A stretch of DNA of 44,740 bases from assembly GCA_002456995.1 (NCBI GenBank), contig NTKC01000013.1, positions 1 to 44,740 of the forward strand, written 5' to 3'. The notes beneath the pieces are model-generated. The model saw only the letters and a program-made list of their open reading frames with translations. It ran no database searches and was not told the origin of the DNA. The position numbers and the translations under genes are program-made. Below are positions 8,269 to 16,891 of this stretch, one piece after another; positions within the stretch are counted from its first letter, which is position 1, and every line of letters begins with the position of its first letter. The DNA comes from Candidatus Thioglobus sp. MED-G25 (lineage in GTDB: Bacteria > Pseudomonadota > Gammaproteobacteria > Arenicellales > UBA868).

Positions 8269-8769
8269 ATGCGTCTAAAATGTGATTTCGGTGGAGTGTT
8301 ATATCTGGTCGGTGCGGGGGTCGTGGTGGCACTTGATCGACTGACAAAACAGTTGGCGGTGGATAGACTTGATCTAGGCGAGGTATACACTGTTGTACCT
8401 GGGTTTAATCTGGTGCTGGTGTTGAATCAGGGCGCGGCATTCGGTTTTCTGGCTGATTCGGGCGGTTGGCAGCGATGGTTTTTTGTCACGGTGGGGATCG
8501 TCATCAGTACTCTGATAATGACAATTCTTCTTCGAAAGGGTACGGGCAACGGATTTTTTAAACTTGGTCTTACGCTTATTCTGGGAGGTGCCATCGGAAA
8601 CATCATAGACCGTGTCAGTCAAGGGTATGTCATCGATTTCGTCGATTTGCATTGGCAAGCTTGGCACTGGCCGGCTTTCAATGTGGCGGATGCGGGAATA
8701 ACAATGGGCGCATTGATTGTTCTATTGGACGTATTCGGGTCAATGCGCACGATACCAGGGGCGCGTTAA
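8269..8769 (+). CDS. lspA: Lipoprotein signal peptidase (signal peptidase II)
   Basis: Inner-membrane aspartyl protease that removes signal peptides from diacylglyceryl-modified prolipoproteins. The 166-aa product has four hydrophobic segments and the conserved blocks DRLTKQLA, NQGAAFGFLAD, GGAIGNIIDRV and FNVADAGITMG. The last two carry the paired catalytic Asp residues. It is immediately followed by fkpB (ATG one base after the lspA stop), the standard lspA-fkpB-ispH order. Confidence 0.97.
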   Translation: MRLKCDFGGVLYLVGAGVVVALDRLTKQLAVDRLDLGEVYTVVPGFNLVLVLNQGAAFGFLADSGGWQRWFFVTVGIVISTLIMTILLRKGTGNGFFKLGLTLILGGAIGNIIDRVSQGYVIDFVDLHWQAWHWPAFNVADAGITMGALIVLLDVFGSMRTIPGAR

Positions 8770-8770
8770 A

Positions 8771-9229
8771 ATGCGCGGACTGAATACGATTGTCACTGGG
8801 AATGAAACCGTGTTGTTTCACTATCAAGTGCTGCTTGCCGATGGTCGTGTTATCGAATCTTCAGGCGCAGATCCAGAAAGTGTGTGTCTAGGGGAGGGCG
8901 CTCTACCTGTGAGGCTGGAAGCAACTTTTGCTGGCCGACACTTAGGTGAGGCTTATCATATTGATATCGATGCCGAAGACCAGGTCTTCGGGGTGGCAGA
9001 CGACGACAATACGATCATTTTCCCGCTCAGTGAGTTTCCAGCTGGAGTCGAACCGGTTGTCGGTGCCTTGTTTGAATTTGACCTCCCTCATGGTGGCGTG
9101 TCAGCGGGTCGTGTGATTAGGATTGAGGGTCCAGAGGTTTTGATGGATTTTAATCATCCGCTTATCGGTAAGAATGTACGCTACGAGATCAAAATTGTGG
9201 CGGTTGAAGCAAGCTCGAAGGACGCCTAG
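8771..9229 (+). CDS. fkpB: FKBP-type peptidyl-prolyl cis-trans isomerase, SlyD/FkpB type
   Basis: Cytoplasmic prolyl isomerase/chaperone. ATG 8771 gives 152 aa and follows lspA by one base; the open frame extends upstream within lspA but that part is unlike the family. Visible features are the N-terminal FKBP half (TVLFHYQVLLADGRVIESS), the insert-in-flap region (GEAYHIDIDAEDQVFGV) and the C-terminal VLMDFNHPLIGKNVRYEIKI block that defines SlyD-like proteins. There is no His/Cys-rich metal tail, which favours FkpB (SlpA) over SlyD. The position between lspA and ispH supports fkpB. Confidence 0.93.
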   Translation: MRGLNTIVTGNETVLFHYQVLLADGRVIESSGADPESVCLGEGALPVRLEATFAGRHLGEAYHIDIDAEDQVFGVADDDNTIIFPLSEFPAGVEPVVGALFEFDLPHGGVSAGRVIRIEGPEVLMDFNHPLIGKNVRYEIKIVAVEASSKDA

Positions 9230-9235
9230 AAATTT

Positions 9236-10198
9236 ATGGCAAAATCAAATTTGGCACAGATTAGAGTTCGGCTGTCACTGGCGAGTCCGCGGGGGTTTTG
9301 TGCCGGTGTGGATCGAGCAATTGAGATCGTCCAAACGGCGTTATCGCACTATGGCCCACCTGTCTATGTTCGGCACGAAGTAGTCCACAATCGGAGTGTG
9401 GTCGATCAACTCCGCTCTGCTGGTGCTGTATTTGTAGATGAGCTGTGTGAAGTACCAGACGAATCTATCGTCATTTTCAGTGCGCATGGGGTATCTCGAG
9501 AAGTCCAGCAGGAGGCGGTGAATCGAAATCTCAAAGTATTCGATGCAACATGCCCTCTGGTTACCAAGGTACATTCGGAGGTTGCACGCTATGGGCGGGA
9601 AGGCAAAGTTGTTATTCTTGTCGGGCACGCTGGCCATCCCGAAGTCGAGGGGACCCTCGGTCGGGCGACGGGCGAGATTCATCTGGTGGAATCGATTGAA
9701 GACGTTGTTTCTCTAACGGTTTCAACGCCCCAGTCGATAGCCTATGTCACACAAACGACGTTGTCGGTCGACGATACAAAGAAGATTGTGGATCGTCTCA
9801 AAATTCGATTCCCAGCAATTGAAGGTCCGCGCCGCGATGACATCTGCTATGCCACACAGAATCGACAAGATGCCGTAAAGAAGCTGGCTGAAAGCTGTGA
9901 GTTGATACTGGTTGTTGGTTCTGAAAACAGTTCAAACTCGAACCGTCTGCGTGAGATTGCCGAACGGCAGGGGCGTGCGGCTTATCTAATCGATTGCGCC
10001 CAGGATATTCAATCAGAATGGTTAAGTAAGGTCTCAACGATTGGCATAACAGCGGGAGCGTCGGCACCGGAAGCGTTGGTTGCGGATGTTATCCAGTCTC
10101 TAGAGGCAAGAGGTGGCGAACTCGTAAACGGACAGTCTACTGTAGACGAAGGTGTGTCTTTTACGCTGCCACCAGAATTGAAAGATTTGCAAAAGTGA
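9236..10198 (+). CDS. ispH: 4-hydroxy-3-methylbut-2-enyl diphosphate reductase
   Basis: [4Fe-4S] enzyme of the last MEP-pathway step, producing IPP and DMAPP. The 320-aa product contains the three conserved cluster cysteines in [25 protein letters not shown] and [13 protein letters not shown]. Also present are HEVVHN and [11 protein letters not shown] (substrate histidines), the ENSSNSNRL loop and ITAGASAPE. It closes the murJ-ribF-lspA-fkpB-ispH run. IPP from this enzyme feeds IspB at the other end of the cluster. Confidence 0.98.
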   Translation: MAKSNLAQIRVRLSLASPRGFCAGVDRAIEIVQTALSHYGPPVYVRHEVVHNRSVVDQLRSAGAVFVDELCEVPDESIVIFSAHGVSREVQQEAVNRNLKVFDATCPLVTKVHSEVARYGREGKVVILVGHAGHPEVEGTLGRATGEIHLVESIEDVVSLTVSTPQSIAYVTQTTLSVDDTKKIVDRLKIRFPAIEGPRRDDICYATQNRQDAVKKLAESCELILVVGSENSSNSNRLREIAERQGRAAYLIDCAQDIQSEWLSKVSTIGITAGASAPEALVADVIQSLEARGGELVNGQSTVDEGVSFTLPPELKDLQK

Positions 10199-10285
10199 CG
10201 ATGTCATTAGGCAGGCTGATGGTGGAAAGAATATAATCAACACGCTCGCATATCGTTCAAACGTATCCAAACCTAAACCGATTGT

Positions 10286-10361
10286 GCCGGTGTAGCTCAG
10301 TTGGCAGAGCAGGGCATTCGTAATGCTCAGGTCGGAGGTTCAAATCCTCTCGCCGGCACCA
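10286..10361 (+). tRNA. tRNA-Thr (anticodon CGT)
   Basis: Acceptor GCCGGTG pairs with CGCCGGC, then discriminator A and an encoded CCA. The anticodon arm is GGGCA-TTCGTAA-TGCTC, giving CGT for codon ACG. The T-arm contains GGTTCAAATCC. It is 76 nt. A TATAAT hexamer at 10232-10237 lies upstream without a good -35 partner. It stands alone at the boundary between the ispH block and the accessory region. Confidence 0.95.
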
Positions 10362-10422
10362 TTTTCACAATCATCAATATATCTTCAACTGAGAAATTCC
10401 AATTAACACGATTGAAAAAGAT

Positions 10423-11400
10423 GTGACGTACTCCGGACATCCACACAAACAAGTCTTGGTAACCGGTGGGGCGGGCTTCTTGGGTTCACACTTGTGTGAG
10501 GCTCTGGTCGAAGAAGGGGAAGATGTATTGTGTCTGGATAATTTCTATACCGGGTCAAGAGCCAACATACAGCATCTACTGGGGAAACCGAACTTCGAAT
10601 TGCTTCGTCACGATGTTACTTTTCCGTTATATATTGAGGTTGATGAGGTCTACAATCTCGCCTGCCCGGCGTCGCCGATTCATTATCAACATGACCCTGT
10701 ACAAACGACGAAAACCAGCGTTCACGGTGCAATCAACATGCTGGGACTCGCTAAAAGAACCGGTGCAAAAATCCTTCAAGCATCGACCAGCGAAGTATAC
10801 GGTGACCCCGAAGAGCATCCGCAGTCCGAACACTACTGGGGGCATGTCAATCCGATCGGTCCTCGCTCCTGTTACGATGAGGGTAAACGTTGCGCAGAAA
10901 CGCTATTTTTTGATTACCGTAGACAGCACAATCTCCCAGTCAAGGTTGCCCGCATATTTAATACCTATGGCCCGAGGATGCATCCCGATGATGGTCGCGT
11001 GGTCTCTAATTTCATTGTGCAGGCTCTCAAAGGGGAATCCTTGACGATTTACGGTGATGGTTCACAGACACGTTCATTTTGTTACGTCGATGACCTCGTG
11101 ACTGGGTTGATACGCCTAATGCGGACCGAAGATGATTGCACCGGTCCAGTAAATCTCGGCAACCCAGATGAGTTTCAAATTAAGCAACTGGCAGAAAGAG
11201 TATTGGCCTTAGTCGGTTCGACATCGAAAATTATCCATAAAGAGTTGCCGCAAGATGACCCACAGCAGAGACGCCCTGACATTACACTGGCGAAGGCCCG
11301 ATTGAACTGGCAGCCGAGTATTGCACTGGATGACGGATTGATCAGAACCGTGGAGTATTTCAGGGCACTGCTGGCGCAAGGCGATTCCAAAGCAGGATAA
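10423..11400 (+). CDS. UDP-glucuronate decarboxylase (UDP-xylose synthase)
   Basis: NAD-dependent extended short-chain dehydrogenase that decarboxylates UDP-glucuronate to UDP-xylose, a precursor for surface polysaccharides. The 325-aa product has [16 protein letters not shown] near the N-terminus (Rossmann GxxGxxG). It also has the UXS-typical [12 protein letters not shown], the [14 protein letters not shown] stretch, catalytic [11 protein letters not shown] (YxxxK) and [20 protein letters not shown]. Start is GTG 10423; no strong ribosome binding site is seen. It stands without glycosyltransferase or UDP-glucose dehydrogenase neighbours, so its polysaccharide is unknown. dTDP-glucose dehydratase is less likely given the PASP and [11 protein letters not shown] motifs. 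Confidence 0.9.
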   Translation: MTYSGHPHKQVLVTGGAGFLGSHLCEALVEEGEDVLCLDNFYTGSRANIQHLLGKPNFELLRHDVTFPLYIEVDEVYNLACPASPIHYQHDPVQTTKTSVHGAINMLGLAKRTGAKILQASTSEVYGDPEEHPQSEHYWGHVNPIGPRSCYDEGKRCAETLFFDYRRQHNLPVKVARIFNTYGPRMHPDDGRVVSNFIVQALKGESLTIYGDGSQTRSFCYVDDLVTGLIRLMRTEDDCTGPVNLGNPDEFQIKQLAERVLALVGSTSKIIHKELPQDDPQQRRPDITLAKARLNWQPSIALDDGLIRTVEYFRALLAQGDSKAG

Positions 11401-11509
11401 CGCTGATAGCGTACTGGCTACTGAATTGCTAGCTCAGGGGTGACAGTAGCTCATCTGGTGAGCCACACGCTGACGCAGACTGACGGTTCCTTAATTTCAG
11501 GAGCACGTT

Positions 11510-11764
11510 ATGCGTAATCTGCAGGAGTACGGTCTCTGGCTTGTGTTGGTGACCATCAATGCTGTCATTGTCAGTCAATGGGTGAATTACCTGATCAACA
11601 TGTCAAGTGAGGCAGCCGGTCTCGCTGCCGGCCTTTTTCTAAGTATTTTTCTCGCCAGTCTGATGTTTTTATTGATTCGTAGGGTAATCTCCCGGCTGGA
11701 TCCACGGTGGAACGAAGGGAAGCTTCAAGCAACTAAGGCCTTAAAGCCTGTAGCCGTAATCTGA
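11510..11764 (+). CDS. Small membrane protein, unknown
   Basis: I do not recognise this 84-aa product. It has two hydrophobic segments: roughly residues 9-29 (LWLVLVTINAVIVSQWVNYLI) and 36-57 (AGLAAGLFLSIFLASLMFLLI). A short basic C-terminal tail follows (RRVISRLDPRWNEGK). A clear ribosome binding site (CAGGAG) lies 7 bp before ATG 11510, which makes it a credible gene. It follows the UDP-xylose synthase by 109 bp and no partner is obvious. Confidence 0.55.
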   Translation: MRNLQEYGLWLVLVTINAVIVSQWVNYLINMSSEAAGLAAGLFLSIFLASLMFLLIRRVISRLDPRWNEGKLQATKALKPVAVI

Positions 11765-12097
11765 GTACGATTGAACCCCGCGGCTGACCGGTTGGATTAC
11801 TCGGATTTGCTGGGCCCGTTAAAACAAATCGCTAGCGCTGATCCCGCCCATCGTTACAATAACCCTATCGCGGTGTCCATCGAGATTGGTATCCGGGCGT
11901 TTGTGAATTGTTGTTGTCGTCGATACTATGTCAATCACTTTAGATTGAGATCAGGGAGTCTGGAATGCGTACAATTCGGCAATACCACCTTGTGTGGTCA
12001 TGTGTGCAGGGGTTTGGGCTCCAAGTGTTGTTGAACAGATGTCTAGGTGATGATCCACTTGACTTGACCCGTTTGAAATCCGCCAAGAGGATCTGAA
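11765..12097. other. Intergenic region upstream of the dehydrogenase, with a candidate promoter
   Basis: No credible gene is present: a TTG-initiated frame at 11771-12034 ends in a Cys-rich stretch and resembles nothing. A good + strand promoter, TTGTGA (11901-11906), 17 nt, TACTAT (11924-11929), would give a leader of about 160 nt to the gene at 12098. The leader contains no recognised riboswitch. Confidence 0.45.
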
Positions 12098-13168
12098 GTG
12101 CAGAATAATTATCGAGTTGCGCTAATCCCTGGCGATGGCATTGGCCGTGAAGTGCTCAGCGAAGGCGTCAAGGTGATGGAAGCGGCTGCTAGACGTTTTG
12201 ATTTCGAGTTCAGTTGGTCCGAATTTGACTGGAGTTGTGAGCGTTTTCACAGGGTCGGTGAAATCATGCCTACTGATGGCTTGGAACAACTGCGTAATTT
12301 TGATGCGATCTATTTCGGAGCTGTGGGCTTTCCCGGAGTGCCCGATCACGTATCACTCTGGAATCTGCTGATCCCTATGCGCCGTGGTTTGAAACTGTAC
12401 GTTAATTTGCGTCCAGTACGTCTGCTACCAGGGATGATCTCACCACTAAGAGACCGTAGTCCCGGTGATATTGATTACCTCATTGTCAGAGAGAACAATG
12501 AAGGCGAGTATTCTGAAGTAGGCGGCCGCTTTTATACCGGGACAGAACAGGAGGCTGCCGTTCAGCAGTCTGTTTTTACCAGGATCGGCACCGATCGAAT
12601 TCAACGTTTTGCGTTTGAACTGGCCGCAACCCGTCGTAACCATCTGACGTCAGCGACCAAGTCAAATGGAATTATTCATTCAATGCCCTACTGGGATGAG
12701 CGGTTTGAGGTTAACGGCAAAGACTATTCCGGGGTGACGACTGACCAATACCATATAGATATTCTTTCAGCTCGCCTGGTGCTTAGCCCTGACTGGTTCG
12801 ACGTGATTGTTGCCAGCAACCTTTTTGGTGACATTCTTTCGGATCTGGGTCCCGCCACGACTGGAACAATAGCTATTGCACCTTCGGCGAACCTTAATCC
12901 AGAACGTGAATTTCCATCGCTTTTTGAACCTGTGCACGGCTCTGCACCGGATATTGCCGGTCAAGGCATCGCGAATCCAATTGGTCAGATATGGTCCGGT
13001 GTGATGATGCTTGATCACCTCGGTCAACCAACAGCGGCCAAGGCCGTGATGGCGGCGATAGAGGAATTACTAGCATCACCAGACGGTGTTAGAACTCCTG
13101 ATATGGGCGGCAAGGGATTGTGCCGGGACGTCGGAGACAGTATTGCCCAGATTGTGGCTGGTGCCTGA
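12098..13168 (+). CDS. Tartrate/D-malate dehydrogenase-type beta-decarboxylating dehydrogenase
   Basis: NAD-dependent oxidative decarboxylase of the isocitrate/isopropylmalate dehydrogenase superfamily. The 356-aa product shows IPGDGIGREV at the N-terminus, LLIPMRRGLKLYVNLRP (substrate arginines, in the form typical of the tartrate dehydrogenase/DmlA group rather than LeuB), IVRENNEGEYSEVGGR, the Lys of SATKSNG, the metal-binding DVIVASNLFGDILSDLG, and EPVHGSAPDIAGQGIANP. Start is GTG 12098 after AAGAGGATC. Its neighbours do not encode leucine biosynthesis, which also argues against LeuB. The exact substrate (D-malate, tartrate or a related hydroxy acid) cannot be settled here. Confidence 0.85.
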   Translation: MQNNYRVALIPGDGIGREVLSEGVKVMEAAARRFDFEFSWSEFDWSCERFHRVGEIMPTDGLEQLRNFDAIYFGAVGFPGVPDHVSLWNLLIPMRRGLKLYVNLRPVRLLPGMISPLRDRSPGDIDYLIVRENNEGEYSEVGGRFYTGTEQEAAVQQSVFTRIGTDRIQRFAFELAATRRNHLTSATKSNGIIHSMPYWDERFEVNGKDYSGVTTDQYHIDILSARLVLSPDWFDVIVASNLFGDILSDLGPATTGTIAIAPSANLNPEREFPSLFEPVHGSAPDIAGQGIANPIGQIWSGVMMLDHLGQPTAAKAVMAAIEELLASPDGVRTPDMGGKGLCRDVGDSIAQIVAGA

Positions 13169-13184
13169 CGGCGATCGTGACGGT

Positions 13185-14075
13185 TCAGTAAATCGCTTCA
13201 GATCCCGGAGGCCTGGTCTTGAATCGTTTGTGAACCCAGAAATACTGGTCCGGTAGTCGACGAACGCACTGTTCTATGGCCCGATTCATAGCTTCGCTGT
13301 CCAATTGCTTGTCGCCGGTTGGAAAATTTTCCAGAGGTGGGTCCAGAATGATCTCAAACCCTCTTCCACCCTCGACAATGCGCGTGGTGCACGGCAATAC
13401 CACAGCACGGGTCATCCGCGCCATTCTGCCTAACACTGGCCAGGTGGCGGTAGGCACATTGAAGAACGGCGCGAATATTGCACGTCGTGGACCAGGATCC
13501 TGATCTGGCAGGTAGTAACAGACCATTCCGTCGCGGATAGACCGAATCAAATTCTTAAGATCACTTTTCCGTTCAAACATTTGTCCACTAAACCGACTCC
13601 TGGCCTTTAGCATAAGTTTATCGAGCACTTTGTTCCGGTTGTTCTGGTAAATACTGACACTGGGATAGCGCGAGGAAACGTACATACCAGCGACCTCCAT
13701 CGCAACAAAATGGGGTGCGAGCAAAATTACCCCCCGCCCTTCGTTGTTGGCGTTGGCTAAGTAATGTTCGTTTTTTAATGTAATTCTTTGGTCGAAGGCC
13801 TTTTTCGTTCCCCACCAGACAAACCCGGACAGAAGGAACATTCGGGCCGTATTTCTGAAATTACGGCGCAAAAGTAACTTATGCTCAAGTGCCGACTGGT
13901 TGGGAAAACACAATTGTAGGTTGCGGGATGCAATATGTCGCCGGGAAGGTACACACACGCGAAGAACGTCACCAAACAGTCCGCCCACGTAATAGAGAAG
14001 CGGCAGGGGCATGAGGCTGAGGATGCGAACAAAAAAGATGCCTACCCACGTCGGCCAGTACTGCAATCCATACAA
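13185..14075 (-). CDS. Lysophospholipid/lipid A acyltransferase, LpxL/HtrB family
   Basis: Inner-membrane acyltransferase that adds a secondary acyl chain to lipid A-type substrates. The 296-aa product has an N-terminal hydrophobic anchor (about residues 10-35, WVGIFFVRILSLMPLPLLYY), the HX4E catalytic motif in LLAPHFVAMEVAG, the DQDPGPRRAIFAPFF block and C-terminal PDQYFWVHKRFKTRPPG, which is diagnostic of the family (W-H-R-R-F-K-T-like). It is convergent with the upstream dehydrogenase gene (16 bp between stops) and divergent from alaX. There are no other lipid A genes nearby, so LpxL versus LpxM/LpxP type is open. Confidence 0.88.
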   Translation of the reverse strand: MYGLQYWPTWVGIFFVRILSLMPLPLLYYVGGLFGDVLRVCVPSRRHIASRNLQLCFPNQSALEHKLLLRRNFRNTARMFLLSGFVWWGTKKAFDQRITLKNEHYLANANNEGRGVILLAPHFVAMEVAGMYVSSRYPSVSIYQNNRNKVLDKLMLKARSRFSGQMFERKSDLKNLIRSIRDGMVCYYLPDQDPGPRRAIFAPFFNVPTATWPVLGRMARMTRAVVLPCTTRIVEGGRGFEIILDPPLENFPTGDKQLDSEAMNRAIEQCVRRLPDQYFWVHKRFKTRPPGSEAIY

Positions 14076-14280
14076 TTTTTCAGTGGTTTGATCGATGGTT
14101 GGTGCTCCAGATGAGATCCTTAGCGTATGACTGGCCTTAAGCGGTGTATCACGGACAAATTACCGACAGCCATTACTTGTGGAAATAAACATCAGTTGAC
14201 AGCTTAAAATACTCGGCTGGGTGATCTTTAGTTTTGTGAGTTAGACTGAATAGCCTCACATTATAAAACAGGGTTTTCGT
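14076..14280. promoter_or_regulatory. Divergent promoter region between acyltransferase and alaX genes
   Basis: This 205-bp gap must hold both promoters. A possible + strand pair is TTAGAC (14241-14246), 15 nt, TATAAA (14262-14267), only about 13 bp before the alaX ATG, so the mRNA would have almost no leader. A TTGACA at 14196-14201 has no good -10. A TGTGAG/CTCACA inverted repeat with 14-nt spacing spans 14235-14260. No ribosome binding site is visible before 14281. Confidence 0.3.
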
Positions 14281-15003
14281 ATGACCGAAGAGTTGTTTCG
14301 CTCTGATGCTTACCTTCGCGAGTGCGCAGCTGTCGTTATCGCTGTTAACGAAAATCGAGTACAACTGGATAAGACTATATTTTACCCGGAAGGTGGAGGT
14401 CAGCCTGGGGATATCGGTTGGATGATTCGTGCTGCTGGATCGGAGGTGCCGATTGTTGATACGCAATACCATTCCAGCGAAGGGTTGATTCACCTTATGG
14501 GAGAAGTTGGCTCTCTGCCTTTCATCGGGGAGGAGATCCAACTGCGCATTGACTGGGATAGACGCTATCGCCTGATGCGTATGCACAGCTGCATGCATAT
14601 GTTGTGCAGTGTAGTACCGGCATCGGTCACTGGTGGCTCTATACGGGATGGGCAGGGCCGGTTGGATTTTGACCTGCCAGAAACGATTGATAAGGTGCAC
14701 TTGTCAGAGCGTCTAAATGAAGTCATTCGATTGAACAGTGAAATGACGCTGGAATGGATTACCGATGAGTCATTAGCTGCTCAGCCTGAGCTGGTCAGAA
14801 CGATGTCTGTTAAACCCCCTACAGGGACTGGCACCATCAGATTGGTTAAATTTTCGGGAATAGATCTACAACCCTGCGGCGGAACGCACGTAGCAGCAAC
14901 GGGCGAGATCGGTCGGGTGAGGATAAAAAAAGTCGAAAAAAAGGGTCGTCAAAATCGTCGTGTCATTGTCGTATTTGACGATGACGGTGATCTCAGTAGT
15001 TGA
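14281..15003 (+). CDS. AlaX-type alanyl-tRNA editing protein
   Basis: Free-standing trans-editing hydrolase that deacylates mischarged Ser-tRNA(Ala) or Gly-tRNA(Ala). The 240-aa product has the AlaRS-like N-terminal TIFYPEGGGQPGD (residues about 31-43). Its editing-site zinc ligands are in MHSCMHML (HxxxH) and QPCGGTHVA (CxxxH). Length and the presence of the N-terminal beta-barrel fit AlaX-M/L. It lacks aminoacylation domains. Its 3' end overlaps the convergent MttB-family gene by 11 bp. Confidence 0.9.
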   Translation: MTEELFRSDAYLRECAAVVIAVNENRVQLDKTIFYPEGGGQPGDIGWMIRAAGSEVPIVDTQYHSSEGLIHLMGEVGSLPFIGEEIQLRIDWDRRYRLMRMHSCMHMLCSVVPASVTGGSIRDGQGRLDFDLPETIDKVHLSERLNEVIRLNSEMTLEWITDESLAAQPELVRTMSVKPPTGTGTIRLVKFSGIDLQPCGGTHVAATGEIGRVRIKKVEKKGRQNRRVIVVFDDDGDLSS

Positions 15004-16531
15004 CGTCAGGCATTTCAGACTTGCGTCTTTTGATGAAATCCTTAAGTGCCTCATTGATTCCGGGGTCAATAGGTGGCGACTCATATTCAGCCAGGGTAGA
15101 TTTCCACATCTTATTTGCCCGCTTGGCTGCGTCTAAAGCACCCTCCGATTCCCATTGTTCAAAGCTGTTATTGTCGGCGGTGCTGGATCGATAGAAAGCC
15201 GTTTCGAAATTGGCTTGCGTATGATCACAACCCAGAAAATGATTGCCCGGGCCAACATCCCGCAATGCAGTCATGGCCTGTCCGTTTTCAGAATCATCAA
15301 CGCCCGACAAGAAGACTTCAATCATTGCAGCCTGATCAGCATCTAGAATAAATTTTTCGTAGCCCATGGAGAGTCCTCCCTCTAACCAGCCGGCGGTGTG
15401 AAGCATAAAGTTAACACCCGCCAGCATCGCAGTCTGCAGTGTATTGGCAGATTCATAGGCTGCCTGGGCATCTGGCAGTTTGGAAGCGCACAAGCCACCG
15501 CCACTCCGATAAGGCACGCCTAGGCGTCGGGACAGGGCAGCCATTATATAAAGGACCATAGATGGTTCTGGTGTGCCGAATGTCGGCGCCCCTGATTGCA
15601 TCGAAATGGCACTGCTGAATGTGCCAAAAATCACAGGTGCCCCAGGTCTGATCAATTGGGTAAAGGTTATGCCGGCCAGCGCTTCGGCCAGGATCTGTGT
15701 GCAGGTGCCGACCACTGTGACAGGCGACATAGCTCCGGAAAGGATGAAAGGGGAAATGACAGTGGCCTGATTATTTTCTGCATAGACGCGGGCCGCGCCC
15801 AGCATGGTTGAATCAAATGTCATTGGTGAGTTTGCGTTAATGAGGCTTGTGATGACGCAGTTTTCATCGACGAAGTCTTCTCCAAAAACAAGTTTTGCCA
15901 TGTCCACAGAATCCTGCGCCCTTTCCGGAGCTGTTACCGAGCCCATAAAAGGTTTGTCGCTCCAGCGTAGATGGCTGTAGATCATATCCAGATGCCGTTT
16001 ATTCACCGGTATGTCTACGGGCTCACACAAGGTGCCACCGGAATGGTGCATTGAGGGAGTGCTGTAGGTTAGCTTGGTAAAGTTTTCGAAGTCCTCAAGC
16101 GTTGCATAACGACGCCCCTTATCCAGGTCGTGCACAAAAGGTGGTCCGTAAGCCGGCACCAGCACACAATGGTTGTCGCCAATCTTAACGCTGCGTTGCG
16201 AGTTCCTGGCATGTTGAACATACATTCGCGGGGCAGATGCCTGGATGATCTCTCTGCACATGTTTTTGGGGAAACGGACGCGCTCACCATCGATCTTGGC
16301 GCCGGCTTTTTCGAATAAAGACAAGGCGGCTTGGTCGTCTCTGAAATCAATGCCGGTTTCCTCGAGTAGGGTTTCGGCATTGGTTTCGATTGTGGTCAGC
16401 AATTCTTCGCTGGCCATTTCATAGACCGGGACCTTGCGGGTGATATAGGGTACGCTCCGAGTGGATGCACTGGCTCGTTTTGCGCGTCTGGCTTCTCTTG
16501 CGCTACCGCGTTTGTTTCGTCGCGTGCTCAT
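14993..16531 (-). CDS. Trimethylamine methyltransferase (MttB) family protein, non-pyrrolysine
   Basis: The 512-aa product belongs to the MttB superfamily, corrinoid-dependent methyltransferases acting on methylated amines or betaines. It opens with a Lys/Arg-rich tail (RRNKRGSAREARRAKR). Family-type segments follow: ETNAETLLEETGIDF near residue 50, HSGGTLCEPVDIP, FGTFSSAISMQSGAPTFGTPEP, and RSGGGLCASKLPDAQAAYE. There is no in-frame amber codon, so it is the non-pyrrolysine type (relatives include glycine betaine methyltransferase MtgB). No corrinoid protein or reactivase is adjacent. It is divergent from etfBA across 360 bp. The actual methyl donor is unknown. Confidence 0.88.
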   Translation of the reverse strand: MSTRRNKRGSAREARRAKRASASTRSVPYITRKVPVYEMASEELLTTIETNAETLLEETGIDFRDDQAALSLFEKAGAKIDGERVRFPKNMCREIIQASAPRMYVQHARNSQRSVKIGDNHCVLVPAYGPPFVHDLDKGRRYATLEDFENFTKLTYSTPSMHHSGGTLCEPVDIPVNKRHLDMIYSHLRWSDKPFMGSVTAPERAQDSVDMAKLVFGEDFVDENCVITSLINANSPMTFDSTMLGAARVYAENNQATVISPFILSGAMSPVTVVGTCTQILAEALAGITFTQLIRPGAPVIFGTFSSAISMQSGAPTFGTPEPSMVLYIMAALSRRLGVPYRSGGGLCASKLPDAQAAYESANTLQTAMLAGVNFMLHTAGWLEGGLSMGYEKFILDADQAAMIEVFLSGVDDSENGQAMTALRDVGPGNHFLGCDHTQANFETAFYRSSTADNNSFEQWESEGALDAAKRANKMWKSTLAEYESPPIDPGINEALKDFIKRRKSEMPDVNY

Positions 16532-16891
16532 GTATGGGTAGAATCAAATGGCTTAGGGCGTATTTTGGGTCGGACATTGTATGATTGCTACTCGGCAGGC
16601 GACCAGGGCGTAATGTTCAGCGTCACGCAGGTTAGGTGGCTTAACCCCAAAATGGCGTAAATCAGATAAACGCTGTCGTTCAATTGTTTGCTTGGGTGCT
16701 CTCTCACGTGGACGTATACGTGATAGGGCCAATACAATACGCGGTCCAAGTTTCAGATGGGATCTATCTGATATATAAAGGTTGACGTGACACGCAGCAG
16801 GATTGTCTGCGCATTTCAAACAGTTGCGAGGCTAAGGAACGAGCATTTGTTGTCGAACAATGGGTCTTAAGTGTAGAGAGGATAAACAACA
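16532..16891. promoter_or_regulatory. Divergent control region between mttB-like gene and etfBA
   Basis: No credible gene lies in these 360 bp; an 88-codon minus-strand frame at 16553-16819 has unusual composition and resembles nothing. It holds an inverted repeat TCACGT-N8-ACGTGA at 16704-16723, a possible operator. A weak + strand promoter, TTTCAG (16751-16756), 17 nt, TATAAA (16774-16779), would read into etfB. The etfB ribosome binding site GAGAGGA lies just before ATG 16892. Confidence 0.35.

Noticed and set aside
11771-12034. 87-codon TTG-initiated frame before the dehydrogenase gene
   Set aside because: It ends in a Cys-rich unstructured stretch, resembles nothing and contains a promoter-like element.
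14235-14260. TGTGAG...CTCACA as a CRP site upstream of alaX
   Set aside because: CRP half-sites are separated by 6 bp; here the spacing is 14 bp.
14993-16531. Pyrrolysine-containing trimethylamine methyltransferase
   Set aside because: There is no in-frame amber codon and no pylTSBCD genes in the window.
16553-16819. 88-codon minus-strand frame upstream of etfB
   Set aside because: No recognisable domain, odd composition, no ribosome binding site; it lies in a divergent control region.
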